Positions 43,810 to 53,791 of a stretch of 64,000 nucleotides of DNA are shown here, piece after piece; positions within the stretch are counted from its first letter, which is position 1; each line of letters begins with the position of its first letter. This stretch comes from Pseudoalteromonas sp. EB27 (GTDB lineage: Bacteria > Pseudomonadota > Gammaproteobacteria > Enterobacterales > Alteromonadaceae), in assembly GCF_001974875.1 (NCBI RefSeq), contig NZ_MTQD01000011.1, positions 62,001 through 126,000 of the forward strand, read 5' to 3'. The position numbers were made by a program, and so were the translations under genes. A model generated the notes under the pieces. That model ran no database searches. It was given only the letters and a program-made list of their open reading frames with translations, and was not told the origin of the DNA.

Positions 43810-44823
43810 CTACTTACTCACCCAACGCGCTTTAAAACCTCTCGTATCAACATGTATAAATGCGCCCCTGTGCGACTTAGGCCCATAAATACCTAAACCA
43901 CCTAACAAACCTTTAAATGATTCACGTCTAGCTAACGACTCCACTATATCAGCCATAGCTTTAGCGTCACCAATTGAATAGTTACCGTCATTATTTATGT
44001 CATCCATGCGGTAGTTGCCATCGTTATCTATAAAAATATCGGCAGCATCACCAAATACGTGTCGGCTAAGTTTTACATTGCCAATTGATTTATTGTAGTA
44101 CGGAGTTCGGTAACCGCTCATAACCACCATATTACTGACAGGTATGTTTTCTAAAATGAGCTCTTTGCGTATTTTTTCTAGTTTAAGTAGCAACTTGTTT
44201 TGTAAAAATAAATACTTTGGGTGCTTACTTCGCTGCTTACTAACAAACTCTTTTAGTGAAAAGTGAGGTGATATTTTTACGTTTTCATTTTCAGGCGTTA
44301 CCTCAACAAATCCATCGGGCACTATGTAATGTGCAGTGTCTTTAATCTGTGAAGGCTTAGGGTAGTGGCCAATGTGGTAATACTTGAGCTTTCCTCCTTC
44401 AACGTGGTCTGCGGGTACTTTTACAAAAACGTTAATTTTCATACGCTGTTTTTTATCGGGCGACTCAATAATTACCGTTGTTAAACCAGGCTCTTTGGGT
44501 GCTTGCCATTGCCAGCGGTTAGTGTCCGTAAGCTCGGACTTTCCTTGAGTATTAATTAAATTGTAGGCTTTTTTTGATTGCGCAAAAAGCACTTCAAACT
44601 CAACCTGCTCTTGGGGCATTACAAACACCGAAAACACCGAGTATGGCATAACTATATCGTTAATTTTCAAGCTAAATTCTGCATCTTCAAAGTTAGCTTT
44701 ATTTTTTATATCAACCACCTGATGCGCAGCTTTTGTGGGCGCTGCAGCAAATACATTATTGCTAAATATAAGTGTGAATACGGCGATAGAAATATAATGA
44801 ATAAATTGCATAAACCCTCTCAT
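43810..44823 (-). CDS. Exported peptidase M15-type (DUF882/YcbK-like) protein
   Basis: This 337-residue protein has a signal peptide (about 8-26, ending VFA). A beta-rich N-terminal region of about 150 residues follows, then a C-terminal M15-type metallopeptidase domain. The zinc ligands are suggested by SRHVFGDAADIF and FIHVDTRG. Within that domain is an acidic insert, DNDGNYRMDDINNDGNYSIGD, with two calcium-loop-like D-x-D/N-x-G units as in dockerin or EF-hand repeats. Likely acts on peptidoglycan peptides. Its ATG overlaps the stop of the upstream L,D-transpeptidase gene (TAATG), which implies coupling; an ATG four codons later (44811) is an alternative start. Confidence 0.82.
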   Translation of the reverse strand: MRGFMQFIHYISIAVFTLIFSNNVFAAAPTKAAHQVVDIKNKANFEDAEFSLKINDIVMPYSVFSVFVMPQEQVEFEVLFAQSKKAYNLINTQGKSELTDTNRWQWQAPKEPGLTTVIIESPDKKQRMKINVFVKVPADHVEGGKLKYYHIGHYPKPSQIKDTAHYIVPDGFVEVTPENENVKISPHFSLKEFVSKQRSKHPKYLFLQNKLLLKLEKIRKELILENIPVSNMVVMSGYRTPYYNKSIGNVKLSRHVFGDAADIFIDNDGNYRMDDINNDGNYSIGDAKAMADIVESLARRESFKGLLGGLGIYGPKSHRGAFIHVDTRGFKARWVSK

Positions 44824-46148
44824 TATTTATTTTTTAACAAAGCGGCAATCACCAATTGTTCATCATTTTTTAATAATGCTTTTTTATCGCGTTGATAAAT
44901 GTCATCTCTAAAGTTAACCAGCTTATTTTCATCAACCCATGCAGTCCAATAAACTAAATGAATAGGAAGAGGCTCGTCTAAATGAAACGTTTGAGTACTG
45001 TTTTGAGTACGTGCGCTGTCTATATGATTAAGTGTTTGTGCCTCTCCTTCGTGCTTAATAATTTCACGCGCTAACGAAAAGGGTTGCTCTATCCTTATAC
45101 AGCCATGCGATAAAGCACGATTTGATTGGCTAAAACGCTGTTTTGCTGGTGTATCGTGAACATAAATTGCTTCGGCGTTAGGAAATAAATACTTAACCTC
45201 TCCTAGAGGGTTTTCTTCACCAGCACGTTTAACTAAAAAGTGATCAAATTGATATGGCTTAATAGAATCCCAATCAATATTGCTAGGATTAACAGTTTGT
45301 GAGTCTAGGTAGCTGTTTTTTCTAATTTCAATGTTATTTTTTACAAGGTAGTCAGGATCCTCGGCTACCTTTGGAGCAATTTCTTTAGTAGCGATTGAGG
45401 TGGGTATACGCCATTCAGGGTTAACTACAAACTTTTCTATTTCGTCGCTAAATGCAGGTGTTTCCCAACTTGGTTTACCTACAATTACGTTATTTTTTAA
45501 TTTCACATCGCCCGCTTTTACAAACCGTAAGCTATATTCAGGAATATTTACATACACATATTGCTCATCACTTGCGCCTGCAAAGTTAGTTATTCTATAA
45601 AAGTTAAGTTTTAATTTATCGAGTTTTTGCTTTGCGGGCACATTAAGTGAAGCAAAAGTTCGCTTACCCACTCGGCCATCAACTTTTAAACCATGGCGGC
45701 TTTGAAATTGCTTAACGGCTTGTTCTATATGTTTATCAAACGTACATATAGACTCGTCACACACATTATTTTTTAAGTCACGCTCTTGGTATAAACGCTG
45801 TGCAAGTAAGTTTACCTCTTTATTATTGCTGCCTAGTTCAAGCAATTCATCGTTATATAAGTGAGTAAAACCTCCTTTATTAACAACTTCTTGATACCAA
45901 TTAATGGCCTTTTCTGTACGTTCAATTAACTGCGATGAATATTGATCAAAGTAGTAGCTGTCATCAGCTTGCATGTACTTTTGTGAGTTGTAAGTAGTTA
46001 GTGAAGAGTTAGCGAGCACTACACTCTCAAGCTCATTAGCAGCGAGAGCAGGTGCTGAGCATAAGCCGCTCATGCTAATAAACAATGCAGTTTTTAAAGT
46101 AAAACGCTTTGCTTTAGTAAACCCTTGATTTGAAAATGACCCCTTCAC
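44823..46148 (-). CDS. L,D-transpeptidase, YcbB/LdtD-like
   Basis: This 441-residue exported protein forms 3-3 cross-links in peptidoglycan or related bonds. It has a signal region in the first 37 residues or so (ending APALAANE). A peptidoglycan-binding domain of PG_binding_1 type lies at about 120-170 (IEQAVKQFQSRHGLKVDGRVGK), followed by the YkuD catalytic domain with SHGCIRIEQP holding the nucleophilic cysteine and an upstream HDTPAK. The start is GTG with a strong GAGGAGG 6 bases before it. It is directly coupled to the M15-type peptidase gene, so the pair probably act together on the cell wall. Confidence 0.9.
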   Translation of the reverse strand: MKGSFSNQGFTKAKRFTLKTALFISMSGLCSAPALAANELESVVLANSSLTTYNSQKYMQADDSYYFDQYSSQLIERTEKAINWYQEVVNKGGFTHLYNDELLELGSNNKEVNLLAQRLYQERDLKNNVCDESICTFDKHIEQAVKQFQSRHGLKVDGRVGKRTFASLNVPAKQKLDKLKLNFYRITNFAGASDEQYVYVNIPEYSLRFVKAGDVKLKNNVIVGKPSWETPAFSDEIEKFVVNPEWRIPTSIATKEIAPKVAEDPDYLVKNNIEIRKNSYLDSQTVNPSNIDWDSIKPYQFDHFLVKRAGEENPLGEVKYLFPNAEAIYVHDTPAKQRFSQSNRALSHGCIRIEQPFSLAREIIKHEGEAQTLNHIDSARTQNSTQTFHLDEPLPIHLVYWTAWVDENKLVNFRDDIYQRDKKALLKNDEQLVIAALLKNK

Positions 46149-46358
46149 TGTGTACCTCCTCGCTAAATATCGTTGATAAATGCTTTTGTACTTACCACTA
46201 AGTAGTACACTGGAGGTGCAACGGTAATGCCAAATTAAAATTTAACAGTAAACGTTTGAAATTTAATGACTTTTTAAAAACTCGTTTTTTAAACGTTAAT
46301 AAATTAGATTAGTGAATATGTAATTAGTATGCTTAAGTGTGTAAAGTTGCTATGGCAA

Positions 46359-47336
46359 TTAATCTTTTAAAAAAGCTAAAAAACCACGTTCATAACGACT
46401 CAAGTACTTCGTTTTTCGTGGTAATGAAAGCGACTCTCTCCACGCAGTTTGAGTATCTTCATCTTCTTTGCACAGCATAATTAAATCGGGATGCACATAA
46501 GATTTACGTGCTATAGCTGGAGTATTACCCAGTTGCTGGGAGACACTATCAAGCATACTTTTTAAAGTAAGCGCTCCTTTCGCTTTAGCTAATTGTTTAA
46601 ATGCAATTACGCTTGCTCGCCAGGTTCTAAAGTGTTTTGCACTAAACTCCTCACCCATTATTTGCTGAATATATTGATTTATTTCACTTGATGTAACATT
46701 AGTGCACTCACCCTCATTTATATACTGAAACAAATGCTGGCCGGGTAAATCTTGTAAGTCTTTTATTACATGACTAAGCACTCTATCGGTTACATTTACT
46801 TCACGCTCCTTGCCTGATTTAGCACGATACTTTAGCTGAATATTTTTACCCGTGAGTTTTGCATGGCGTGTGCGTAATGTTGTAGCACCAAAACTTTTAT
46901 TTTGCTTTACGTTACGCTCGTTACCTACCCTCAGCGCACCTAAATCCATAAGCCTTACAACTGCCGCTAAAGTACGTTCAATATTAAGCTCATCACCTTG
47001 TAAGTCTGTTTCTAAACGAGCTCTTAACAAAGGAAGTTTATTACCAAACACTCCACATGCTTGGTATTTTTTAGCCTCTTGTTGCGCTCTAAATTCAGGA
47101 TGATAGCGGTATTGTTTTCGCCCTTTACTATCAAACCCTGTCGCTAAAATATGCCCATTTTCTTCTGGGCAAAACCAGGCGTTTTTATAGGCAGGCGGAA
47201 ATGCCAATCCATTTAAACGATCAATCACATTTTGCTCTTTTATTTGCTTTCCTATTGGATCGAAGTAAAGCCAACTTTTGTGCTTAAGTTTACGAGTGAT
47301 CCCTGGCAAATTATCGTCTACATAAATTAGTTTCAT
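46359..47336 (-). CDS. DNA topoisomerase IB (poxvirus-type)
   Basis: This 325-residue enzyme relaxes supercoils through a 3'-phosphotyrosyl intermediate. It has an N-terminal beta domain (about 1-80, FDPIGKQI... FPPAYKNAWFCP) and a catalytic domain. Catalytic residues fit the family: R136 in LRVGNE, K around 160-168, R237/R240 in FRTWRAS and the nucleophile Y280 in RKSYVHP. GGAGGG precedes the ATG. It is monocistronic. Bacterial members are widespread but not universal and are often regarded as acquired. Confidence 0.92.
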   Translation of the reverse strand: MKLIYVDDNLPGITRKLKHKSWLYFDPIGKQIKEQNVIDRLNGLAFPPAYKNAWFCPEENGHILATGFDSKGRKQYRYHPEFRAQQEAKKYQACGVFGNKLPLLRARLETDLQGDELNIERTLAAVVRLMDLGALRVGNERNVKQNKSFGATTLRTRHAKLTGKNIQLKYRAKSGKEREVNVTDRVLSHVIKDLQDLPGQHLFQYINEGECTNVTSSEINQYIQQIMGEEFSAKHFRTWRASVIAFKQLAKAKGALTLKSMLDSVSQQLGNTPAIARKSYVHPDLIMLCKEDEDTQTAWRESLSLPRKTKYLSRYERGFLAFLKD

Positions 47337-47645
47337 TTACCCTCCAGTTATATTTAAGTATGCGTCGAAATATAAAATGTATCACTTTAAAATAACCTTA
47401 AACTGAACAAGATTATTGATATATAATAAAAAACTAATAACAACTATAAATACTTAATATATATTAATAATTCTATTTAGGTTTTTGTAAAAGTAGGACG
47501 CACTTACGCGCAAGCAAAAAGTCTATTACGATTAAACTCAATGCACTTCGCGCTAAAAACTACTTGAGATAGATTTATTATCCTAAGTTCAGATTAATTA
47601 CACTTTTGTCCCCCGTAATGGGGTGCTGTTTAAATGGAGAATTCA
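47337..47645. other. Intergenic region upstream of orphan membrane-protein gene
   Basis: This 309-bp AT-rich gap lies between divergent genes. A small hairpin CCCC-GTAAT-GGGG (47611-47623) sits 22 bases before the downstream start. Nothing else was recognised. Confidence 0.35.
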
Positions 47646-49532
47646 ATGGCTTTTGATTATGGATCGATTGATCTTGGACTAAAAAACCCCTTCAAACTAG
47701 AAGGTAAAGTAACAGCGCTAAGAGGACTCATTGAGTCTATAGCGGGTATTAGTTTACTTGTTATTGCTGCGGGCTCAGTGAAAGAAGATACAACCGCTGG
47801 ATGGATTTTAATGGTGTTTGGCATGCTTATTTTAGCATTCGGCATTCGCTCACTTTCAAGTGGTATTTATGCAACTCTTAAGTATTTTGTAGGCAGAAAC
47901 CACCCTACTTCACTTGCTTATAACTACAGCAAATCACAAGCATCAACCGCTCAAGAAGAACAAAAAGAAGTAGCCTATACAGCGCAATCACTAGAAGAAA
48001 TGTTGGTTGGTCGTAAAAATAGTACATTTAAAGAGCCTAATGGTTTTTTATCACGTTTACTACACAGTTTAATCCCTAAGTTATTATTCCTACCTTATCC
48101 TATTCGTAATGTTGCTCAGCGCTTATTTGGCTCATGGGTAAGTACCCTTGTTGCACTTATTGCTTATGGCCTTGTAGCATTTGTATCTTTATCGGGTTTT
48201 ACCGGTGAAGCAGGCGAATTAGCATTTCCTGTTTATAGTGCCATATTAATGTTCTACGTGCTTTTTTCGTGGCGCTCTACGGGTAAACCTATTTCTAGAA
48301 ACGCTGAAAAAAATATTGAAGCACTTGGTACCGGTGCACTCGCTAAAATTATTTCTTTATCTTTTATTCTACCAATCGCTATTGGTCTTTCTATGTCATG
48401 GCTGATGAAAGAACAACACATTAGCAAACAAGAAATAGATGGCTGGATTGAGCAACTACCTAGTCTTCATGCTGGCATGTACTTAATTGCGATTATTGTA
48501 TTAGCTACTCTGAGCTGCGCAATTGCTTTTATTATGATTAAAGCGCGTTTAAATGCAGTTACACCTTCGGCTGAAGTATCAGAACTACGTGAAAACTGGC
48601 AAGAGTCTGTTCATCCAGACGAAATTTTTATAAACCTTGATAACTTAGTAATGGCTAATCGTCGTTATAAAGAGGTACCTAACAGAGTTTACAGAGAATT
48701 AGACCCTAAACTTCAAGAACAAATTGAAGGTAAAGGCGGTTTTAAAGGTGAAATGATCCAAGAAATTCAGCCTAAATTGCACTCAATGGATTTAGGTAAA
48801 AACTTCTCGTTAGCAAGGCTAATTTCTTTAGTGAGCGGTAACTTACTTTATATTGTAGCGTTGGCGTTTACTGTGTTTTTAGCGTATTCGTTTATCAATA
48901 TTTATCATTACGTTGACGCGGCAAATATTAGTAGCTTTAAACAAGCATTTAATAACCAACATGTTGTTCAATTTAGTGAGCTATTAATGACAAGCTTTCA
49001 CTTATTGCTAATAGGTATACTTATTAAAGCATTTGCGCAATTGCTAACAAACACAGCTCATTTATTTTTTGCTGAAATGCAATTTGAATCACTATTGGTA
49101 TATTTTAAATGTGAAGGCACATTTACTGAGTCTAAAATATCAACTGGTACGGGTATTCATGATAGTACCCGCTCAGAAAATACGTTAGTACGCAGTAGCA
49201 TAACGCCTTGGATTATTGTTTCTCGTGTTGTTTCTACTACGTTTGCAGCAACAGGCATGAAAAACCTTGAACATCCTCGCCATATTATGGAAATGCATAA
49301 AGACGAAGGGCAATTACAAGCAATCAAAAAAGACGTTATCGCGTTCTTGAAAGACCGTGAATCTATCGCCTCAATCACCAGTGAGCGTGATTTAGGTAAT
49401 GCGTCACAAATACATCAATTAAACCAACAAACGCGCGCAATACCTACTCAGCAAGCGATAGCTAAAGATGACGAAGAAGCTGCTGGGTATTTAAGACAAG
49501 AAGAAAACTTATCTCCTGAACCTAAGGGTTAA
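47646..49532 (+). CDS. Large hypothetical multi-pass membrane protein
   Basis: This 628-residue protein has about eight hydrophobic helices: two near the N-terminus (about 30-75), a cluster at about 160-210, two or more at about 235-300, and two in the C-terminal half (about 390-415 and 445-475). Soluble segments lie between and a cytoplasmic-looking acidic C-terminus (DDEEAAGYLRQEENLSPEPKG) ends it. The start was chosen at the ATG at 47646 because GGAGA precedes it; an in-frame ATG four codons earlier overlaps that site. I recognise no named domain and assign no function. Monocistronic, with its own terminator. Confidence 0.8.
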   Translation: MAFDYGSIDLGLKNPFKLEGKVTALRGLIESIAGISLLVIAAGSVKEDTTAGWILMVFGMLILAFGIRSLSSGIYATLKYFVGRNHPTSLAYNYSKSQASTAQEEQKEVAYTAQSLEEMLVGRKNSTFKEPNGFLSRLLHSLIPKLLFLPYPIRNVAQRLFGSWVSTLVALIAYGLVAFVSLSGFTGEAGELAFPVYSAILMFYVLFSWRSTGKPISRNAEKNIEALGTGALAKIISLSFILPIAIGLSMSWLMKEQHISKQEIDGWIEQLPSLHAGMYLIAIIVLATLSCAIAFIMIKARLNAVTPSAEVSELRENWQESVHPDEIFINLDNLVMANRRYKEVPNRVYRELDPKLQEQIEGKGGFKGEMIQEIQPKLHSMDLGKNFSLARLISLVSGNLLYIVALAFTVFLAYSFINIYHYVDAANISSFKQAFNNQHVVQFSELLMTSFHLLLIGILIKAFAQLLTNTAHLFFAEMQFESLLVYFKCEGTFTESKISTGTGIHDSTRSENTLVRSSITPWIIVSRVVSTTFAATGMKNLEHPRHIMEMHKDEGQLQAIKKDVIAFLKDRESIASITSERDLGNASQIHQLNQQTRAIPTQQAIAKDDEEAAGYLRQEENLSPEPKG

Positions 49533-49560
49533 TTAACCTAAACTCTGGATAAGTAGTATT

Positions 49561-49595
49561 AATGCCACCTTGTTAAATTAGGTGGCATTTTTTTA
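49561..49595 (+). terminator. Terminator of orphan membrane-protein gene
   Basis: AATGCCACCT (49561-49570) pairs with AGGTGGCATT (49580-49589), followed by a T run. Confidence 0.9.
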
Positions 49596-49727
49596 ACCTC
49601 TATTCAATACTTTTTAACTTTATTACCTCTTTTATACTCAACAACATGATTAATATTGGATTAGTCCACAAAGCCCTTGCTTTATATGCCAAAACACAAA
49701 TAATGAGGTATTAATCACGGGGTAAGA

Positions 49728-50567
49728 ATGAGGACAATGAGCTATATATTAACCACCCAATGTGCTGACGACGTAGGCTTAATAGCTAAAATCACAGGGC
49801 TTTGTCATAAAAACAATTTAAACATTACGCGTAACAACGAGTTTGTAGATAAAGACGCGCAGCGATTTTTCATGCGTACAGAGCTTACAGGTGAGCCACA
49901 AAGCGACTTTTTAGACCAACTGCGTGCATTGCTACCACAAGGCGCTAAACTTGCCCTGCATTGCGGCGCAAAAACTAAAGTAGTTTTACTGGCAACTAAA
50001 GAAGCCCATTGTTTAGGTGGCATGTTATTAAAGCAATTTGAACAAACTCTTAATATTGAAGTATTAGCTGTAATTGCTAACTATGCTGATTTAAAGCCAC
50101 TAGCAAAAGGGTTTGGTGTGCCGTTTCATGTTGTATCGCATGAAGGGTTAACCCGTAGCGAGCACGATCAGAAAGTAGGTGATTTAATTGCCAGCTACAA
50201 CCCTGATATTATTGGCCTTGCCAAATACATGCGTATTTTGAGCCCTGAATTTGTGGGTCGCTTTGAAGGCAAAATAATTAATATTCATCACTCATTTTTA
50301 CCAGCATTTATTGGTGCTAAACCTTATCATCAAGCATTTGAGCGCGGCGTAAAGATCATTGGCGCCACCGCTCACTTTGTGAACAACGAGCTTGATGAAG
50401 GCCCTATTATTTTGCAGGATGTAACCAGCGTGACGCACGCTAATACAGCTGAAATGATGGCAAAAATGGGTAAAGATGTTGAGAAAACAGTGTTTTGTAA
50501 AGCACTGCAACTTGCCTCAGAGCACAAGCTATTTATTAATGGTAATAAAACCGTAGTGTTTTCTTAG
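49728..50567 (+). CDS. purU: Formyltetrahydrofolate deformylase
   Basis: This enzyme hydrolyses 10-formyl-tetrahydrofolate to formate and tetrahydrofolate, balancing one-carbon pools. In 279 residues it has an N-terminal ACT domain (about 4-75, TTQCADDVGLIAKITGLCHKNN) and a formyltransferase domain (about 84-279). The catalytic Asn/His are in INIHHSFLPAF and the Asp in NNELDEGPIILQ. The ACT domain of E. coli PurU responds to methionine and glycine. GGGG lies 5 bases before the first ATG; an ATG three codons later (49737) is an alternative. Monocistronic. Confidence 0.94.
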   Translation: MRTMSYILTTQCADDVGLIAKITGLCHKNNLNITRNNEFVDKDAQRFFMRTELTGEPQSDFLDQLRALLPQGAKLALHCGAKTKVVLLATKEAHCLGGMLLKQFEQTLNIEVLAVIANYADLKPLAKGFGVPFHVVSHEGLTRSEHDQKVGDLIASYNPDIIGLAKYMRILSPEFVGRFEGKIINIHHSFLPAFIGAKPYHQAFERGVKIIGATAHFVNNELDEGPIILQDVTSVTHANTAEMMAKMGKDVEKTVFCKALQLASEHKLFINGNKTVVFS

Positions 50568-50586
50568 CATTAATTATTCTACACAT

Positions 50587-50621
50587 AAAAATATGCCAGC
50601 ATTGTTGCTGGCATTTTTTTG
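50587..50621. terminator. Bidirectional terminator, purU / LuxR-type regulator
   Basis: ATGCCAGC (50593-50600) pairs with GCTGGCAT (50607-50614), flanked by A and T runs. Confidence 0.9.
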
Positions 50622-50655
50622 CTCATAAATAAGCAAGTGACTTTTTAAATGTAAA

Positions 50656-51306
50656 TTATGCCTGCTCTATTGGCTCGAGTTTTAATTTAGCGGCAATTAA
50701 AACGGCTTGGGTACGATTGTACACGCCGAGTTTTCTAAATATGGCTGTAATGTGTGCTTTTACTGTCGCTTCTGATATGTGCAGTTCATAAGCAATTTGC
50801 TTATTAAGTAAACCTTCGTGCAGATATTGCAGTACTCGGTATTGTTGAGGTGTTAATGAGGCAACTTGCGCTGCTATTTCTCGGTCTTCACCTTCAATTT
50901 CAGCTACTTTGTTTTTTAGCTCTTTTGGTAGCCATGTATCGCCTTCAAGTATTTGGTTAATTGCACTGGCAATATCATCAGACGATGACGATTTAGGAAT
51001 AAAACCCATAGCGCCGTAACCCATTACTTTTGAAACTATATTAGCGTCTTCACTACCCGAAACAACGGCAATTGGTAAGCTTGGGTATTCTTCTCTAATA
51101 CGAATAAGACCATATAAATCACCATTACCTGGCATGTGAAGGTCTAGCAGTAATATATCAAGATCCTCTTGCTCGCTTAACACTTGCAGTGTGCTGTCAA
51201 AATCGGATGATTCAAAAACCTCTAAACCTTCAAATTTTGCGCTCAATGCGCCCTTTAGTGCTTCACGAAATAACGGATGATCGTCCGCTATTAAAAACTG
51301 ACTCAT
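50656..51306 (-). CDS. LuxR/NarL-family response regulator, CrbR-like candidate regulator of acs
   Basis: This 216-residue two-component output protein has a receiver at about 2-120 (D8/D9, phospho-Asp D55 in LLLDLHMPG, Lys in FIPKSS). A C-terminal LuxR helix-turn-helix (about 150-210) contains LTPQQYRVLQYLHEGLLNKQIA and SEATVKAHITAIFRKLG. AGGAG precedes the ATG. It lies 104 bp downstream of acs on the same strand. In Vibrio, Pseudomonas and Shewanella the CrbS/CrbR system activates acs through a regulator of this family, so a CrbR role is a good inference. The sensor kinase CrbS is not in the window. Confidence 0.82.
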   Translation of the reverse strand: MSQFLIADDHPLFREALKGALSAKFEGLEVFESSDFDSTLQVLSEQEDLDILLLDLHMPGNGDLYGLIRIREEYPSLPIAVVSGSEDANIVSKVMGYGAMGFIPKSSSSDDIASAINQILEGDTWLPKELKNKVAEIEGEDREIAAQVASLTPQQYRVLQYLHEGLLNKQIAYELHISEATVKAHITAIFRKLGVYNRTQAVLIAAKLKLEPIEQA

Positions 51307-51410
51307 GGTTCACTCCTAATGAATTCGGCTGCCAGTTAGGTATAAAACCCTTACTGACAGCCGATATACTACGTTTAGAATCAACTTGTAATCAAGTTTT
51401 TAACGCACAT

Positions 51411-53351
51411 TTAACGATTTAATCTGTTCTCGATTAGTTCATCAACTACAGATGGATCTGCAAGCGTTGACGTATCACCGAGTTGTTGGTGCTCATTTGC
51501 AGCGATTTTACGTAAAATACGACGCATAATCTTGCCTGAGCGCGTTTTAGGTAAACCCGGTGACCATTGAATCATATCTGGTGATGCTATTGGGCTAAGC
51601 TCTTTACGAACCCAGTTACGTACCTCTTTTGTTAACTCATCGCTTACTGTTACACCTTCGTTAGGCGTAATATAAACATAAATACCTTGGCCTTTAATAT
51701 CATGCGGGTAACCCACTACTGCAGCTTCGGCTACTGCTTCGTGCGCAACTAAAGCACTTTCAATTTCGGCTGTACCAAGGCGATGGCCTGATACGTTAAG
51801 TACATCGTCCACACGTCCTGTGATCCAGTAATACCCGTCTTCATCACGACGACAACCGTCACCTGTAAAGTAAACACCTGGGTAGGCGCTAAAATAAGTT
51901 TGTTCAAAACGTTCATGGTCGTTGTAAACAGTTCGCGCTTGCGATGGCCAGCTATCTAAAATAACTAAATTACCGTCCACAGCACCCTCAAGGTTATTCC
52001 CCTCAGCATCAAATAATGCAGGCGCAATACCAAAAAATGGATGTGTCGCAGAACCAGGTTTTGTATCAGTAGCACCTGGTAATGGCGTGATCATAATGCC
52101 ACCGGTTTCTGTTTGCCACCACGTATCAACAATCGGACAATTAGATTTACCAATACTCTCGTAATACCACGTCCATGCTTCTGGATTTATTGGCTCACCT
52201 ACCGAACCTAAAATACGTAAACTATCACGGTTTGATGAAGCAATTGGCTCATCACCTTTCGCCATTAATGCACGAATTGCTGTAGGCGCAGTATATAAAA
52301 TAGTTACACCGTGTTTATCAACAATTTCACCCATACGCCCGGCTGTTGGGTATGTAGGTACACCTTCAAATAAAACTTGCGTACAACCGTTTACTAATGG
52401 CCCGTATGCAATGTAGCTGTGTCCTGTGATCCAACCTACATCGGCACTACACCAATACACATCGTCTTCTTTTAAATCAAACACGTATTCATGTGTCATT
52501 GATGAGTAAACTAAGTAGCCTCCTGTGGTATGCACAACACCCTTCGGCTGACCTGTTGAACCTGACGTATACAAAATAAACAATGGATCTTCAGCATTCA
52601 TTGGCTCTGGCTCGCACTGCGCTGGTAAATCTGCAACTAAGTCATGCCACCAAATGTCATGTTCATTCCAATCAACTTCGCCGCCTGTTAATTGATGTAC
52701 TATAACGTGTTCAATTGAAGTCACTGTATCTTGTGCAACAGCTTCATCAACGTTTGCTTTTAGTGGTACACAATTACCTGCTCTGCGTCCTTCATCTGAT
52801 GTAATAACAATCTTGGCACCCGAATCTCTAATACGATCGGCAATAGCTGAAGGTGAAAAACCACCAAATACAACAGAATGAATAGCACCAATACGTGCAC
52901 AAGCTTGCATTGCATACACAGCCTGTGGCGTCATAGGCATATAAATCGCTACGCGGTCACCTTTTTGCACACCTAATTTTTTTAAGCCATTAGCAAACTT
53001 AGCAACTTCATCATGCAGCTGCTGATAAGTAATACTCTCGCTTTGAGATGGACTATCACCTTCCCAAATAAGCGCAACCTTATCGGCTTTGGTTTTTAGA
53101 TGGCGGTCAATACAATTATACGAAGCATTAAGGTAGCCATCTTCATACCATTTAATATTTATGTGACCTTTATCAAAAGACGTATTTTTAACTTTGGTAT
53201 AAGGAGTAGACCAATCAAGACGTTTGCCATGCTCACGCCAAAAACTTTCTGGGTCATCAATAGATTGCTTGTAAAGCGTATTATATTTACTTTTATCAAT
53301 GAGAGTCGCATCTTTAATATGCGCAGGAACTGGATAGATACTTTGTGACAT
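51411..53351 (-). CDS. acs: Acetyl-CoA synthetase
   Basis: This AMP-forming enzyme activates acetate to acetyl-CoA via acetyl-AMP. At 646 residues it is close to E. coli Acs (652). The adenylation motif [11 protein letters not shown] is at about residue 263, WWQTETGG in the core, and the C-terminal catalytic and regulatory lysine in [16 protein letters not shown] at about 608. In enterics that lysine is acetylated to switch the enzyme off. The start was set at the ATG at 53351 with GGAG upstream; an upstream ATG overlaps that site. A LuxR-type regulator follows on the same strand and a porin gene is divergent, suggesting an acetate-use locus. Confidence 0.96.
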   Translation of the reverse strand: MSQSIYPVPAHIKDATLIDKSKYNTLYKQSIDDPESFWREHGKRLDWSTPYTKVKNTSFDKGHINIKWYEDGYLNASYNCIDRHLKTKADKVALIWEGDSPSQSESITYQQLHDEVAKFANGLKKLGVQKGDRVAIYMPMTPQAVYAMQACARIGAIHSVVFGGFSPSAIADRIRDSGAKIVITSDEGRRAGNCVPLKANVDEAVAQDTVTSIEHVIVHQLTGGEVDWNEHDIWWHDLVADLPAQCEPEPMNAEDPLFILYTSGSTGQPKGVVHTTGGYLVYSSMTHEYVFDLKEDDVYWCSADVGWITGHSYIAYGPLVNGCTQVLFEGVPTYPTAGRMGEIVDKHGVTILYTAPTAIRALMAKGDEPIASSNRDSLRILGSVGEPINPEAWTWYYESIGKSNCPIVDTWWQTETGGIMITPLPGATDTKPGSATHPFFGIAPALFDAEGNNLEGAVDGNLVILDSWPSQARTVYNDHERFEQTYFSAYPGVYFTGDGCRRDEDGYYWITGRVDDVLNVSGHRLGTAEIESALVAHEAVAEAAVVGYPHDIKGQGIYVYITPNEGVTVSDELTKEVRNWVRKELSPIASPDMIQWSPGLPKTRSGKIMRRILRKIAANEHQQLGDTSTLADPSVVDELIENRLNR

Positions 53352-53791
53352 CTTAGTCTCCATTTAAATTACTTGCCTTAAGCTTTTATCAAGGATTACT
53401 CAGCAGTGCTACATTAAGTATTAGACCTTAGTTGTACACCCCTTCAATTTCCTCATTTGTAGTTTATAATCCTTCTGCTTTCAATTTTTTTACATAAATA
53501 ATACAACGCGTTAAATGTAAGTGAATACAAACTAATCTGTTCTCAAACCTTAGTCTTATAGACCAATAGGTAATTGAGTAAATATTGCACATATTCAACA
53601 GTGTTCTCGTACTCTAAATAAAGATATTTTGTTGTACTTACTAAAATGCTTTATTTAACGAATGAAAATAGAAAGTGAATTGAAAGCCAAATTAACAACC
53701 CTTTTTATTCGTAAGTAATACTCGTAGCAAGTAATACAACCTTACATGAAAAAAAGTAACAAATAACAAGTAGCCTATAAAGGACACCACA
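53352..53791. other. Divergent control region, acs / DcaP-like porin
   Basis: A 440-bp gene-free region that must hold both promoters. AGACCTTAGT (53423-53432) and AAACCTTAGTC (53545-53555) are two copies of a motif also found at 28364-28374. No terminator or small ORF was seen. Confidence 0.5.

Noticed and set aside
46359-47336. Mobile element origin of the topoisomerase IB gene
   Set aside because: No integrase, inverted repeats or atypical flanks are visible; the gene may be acquired but nothing here shows it.
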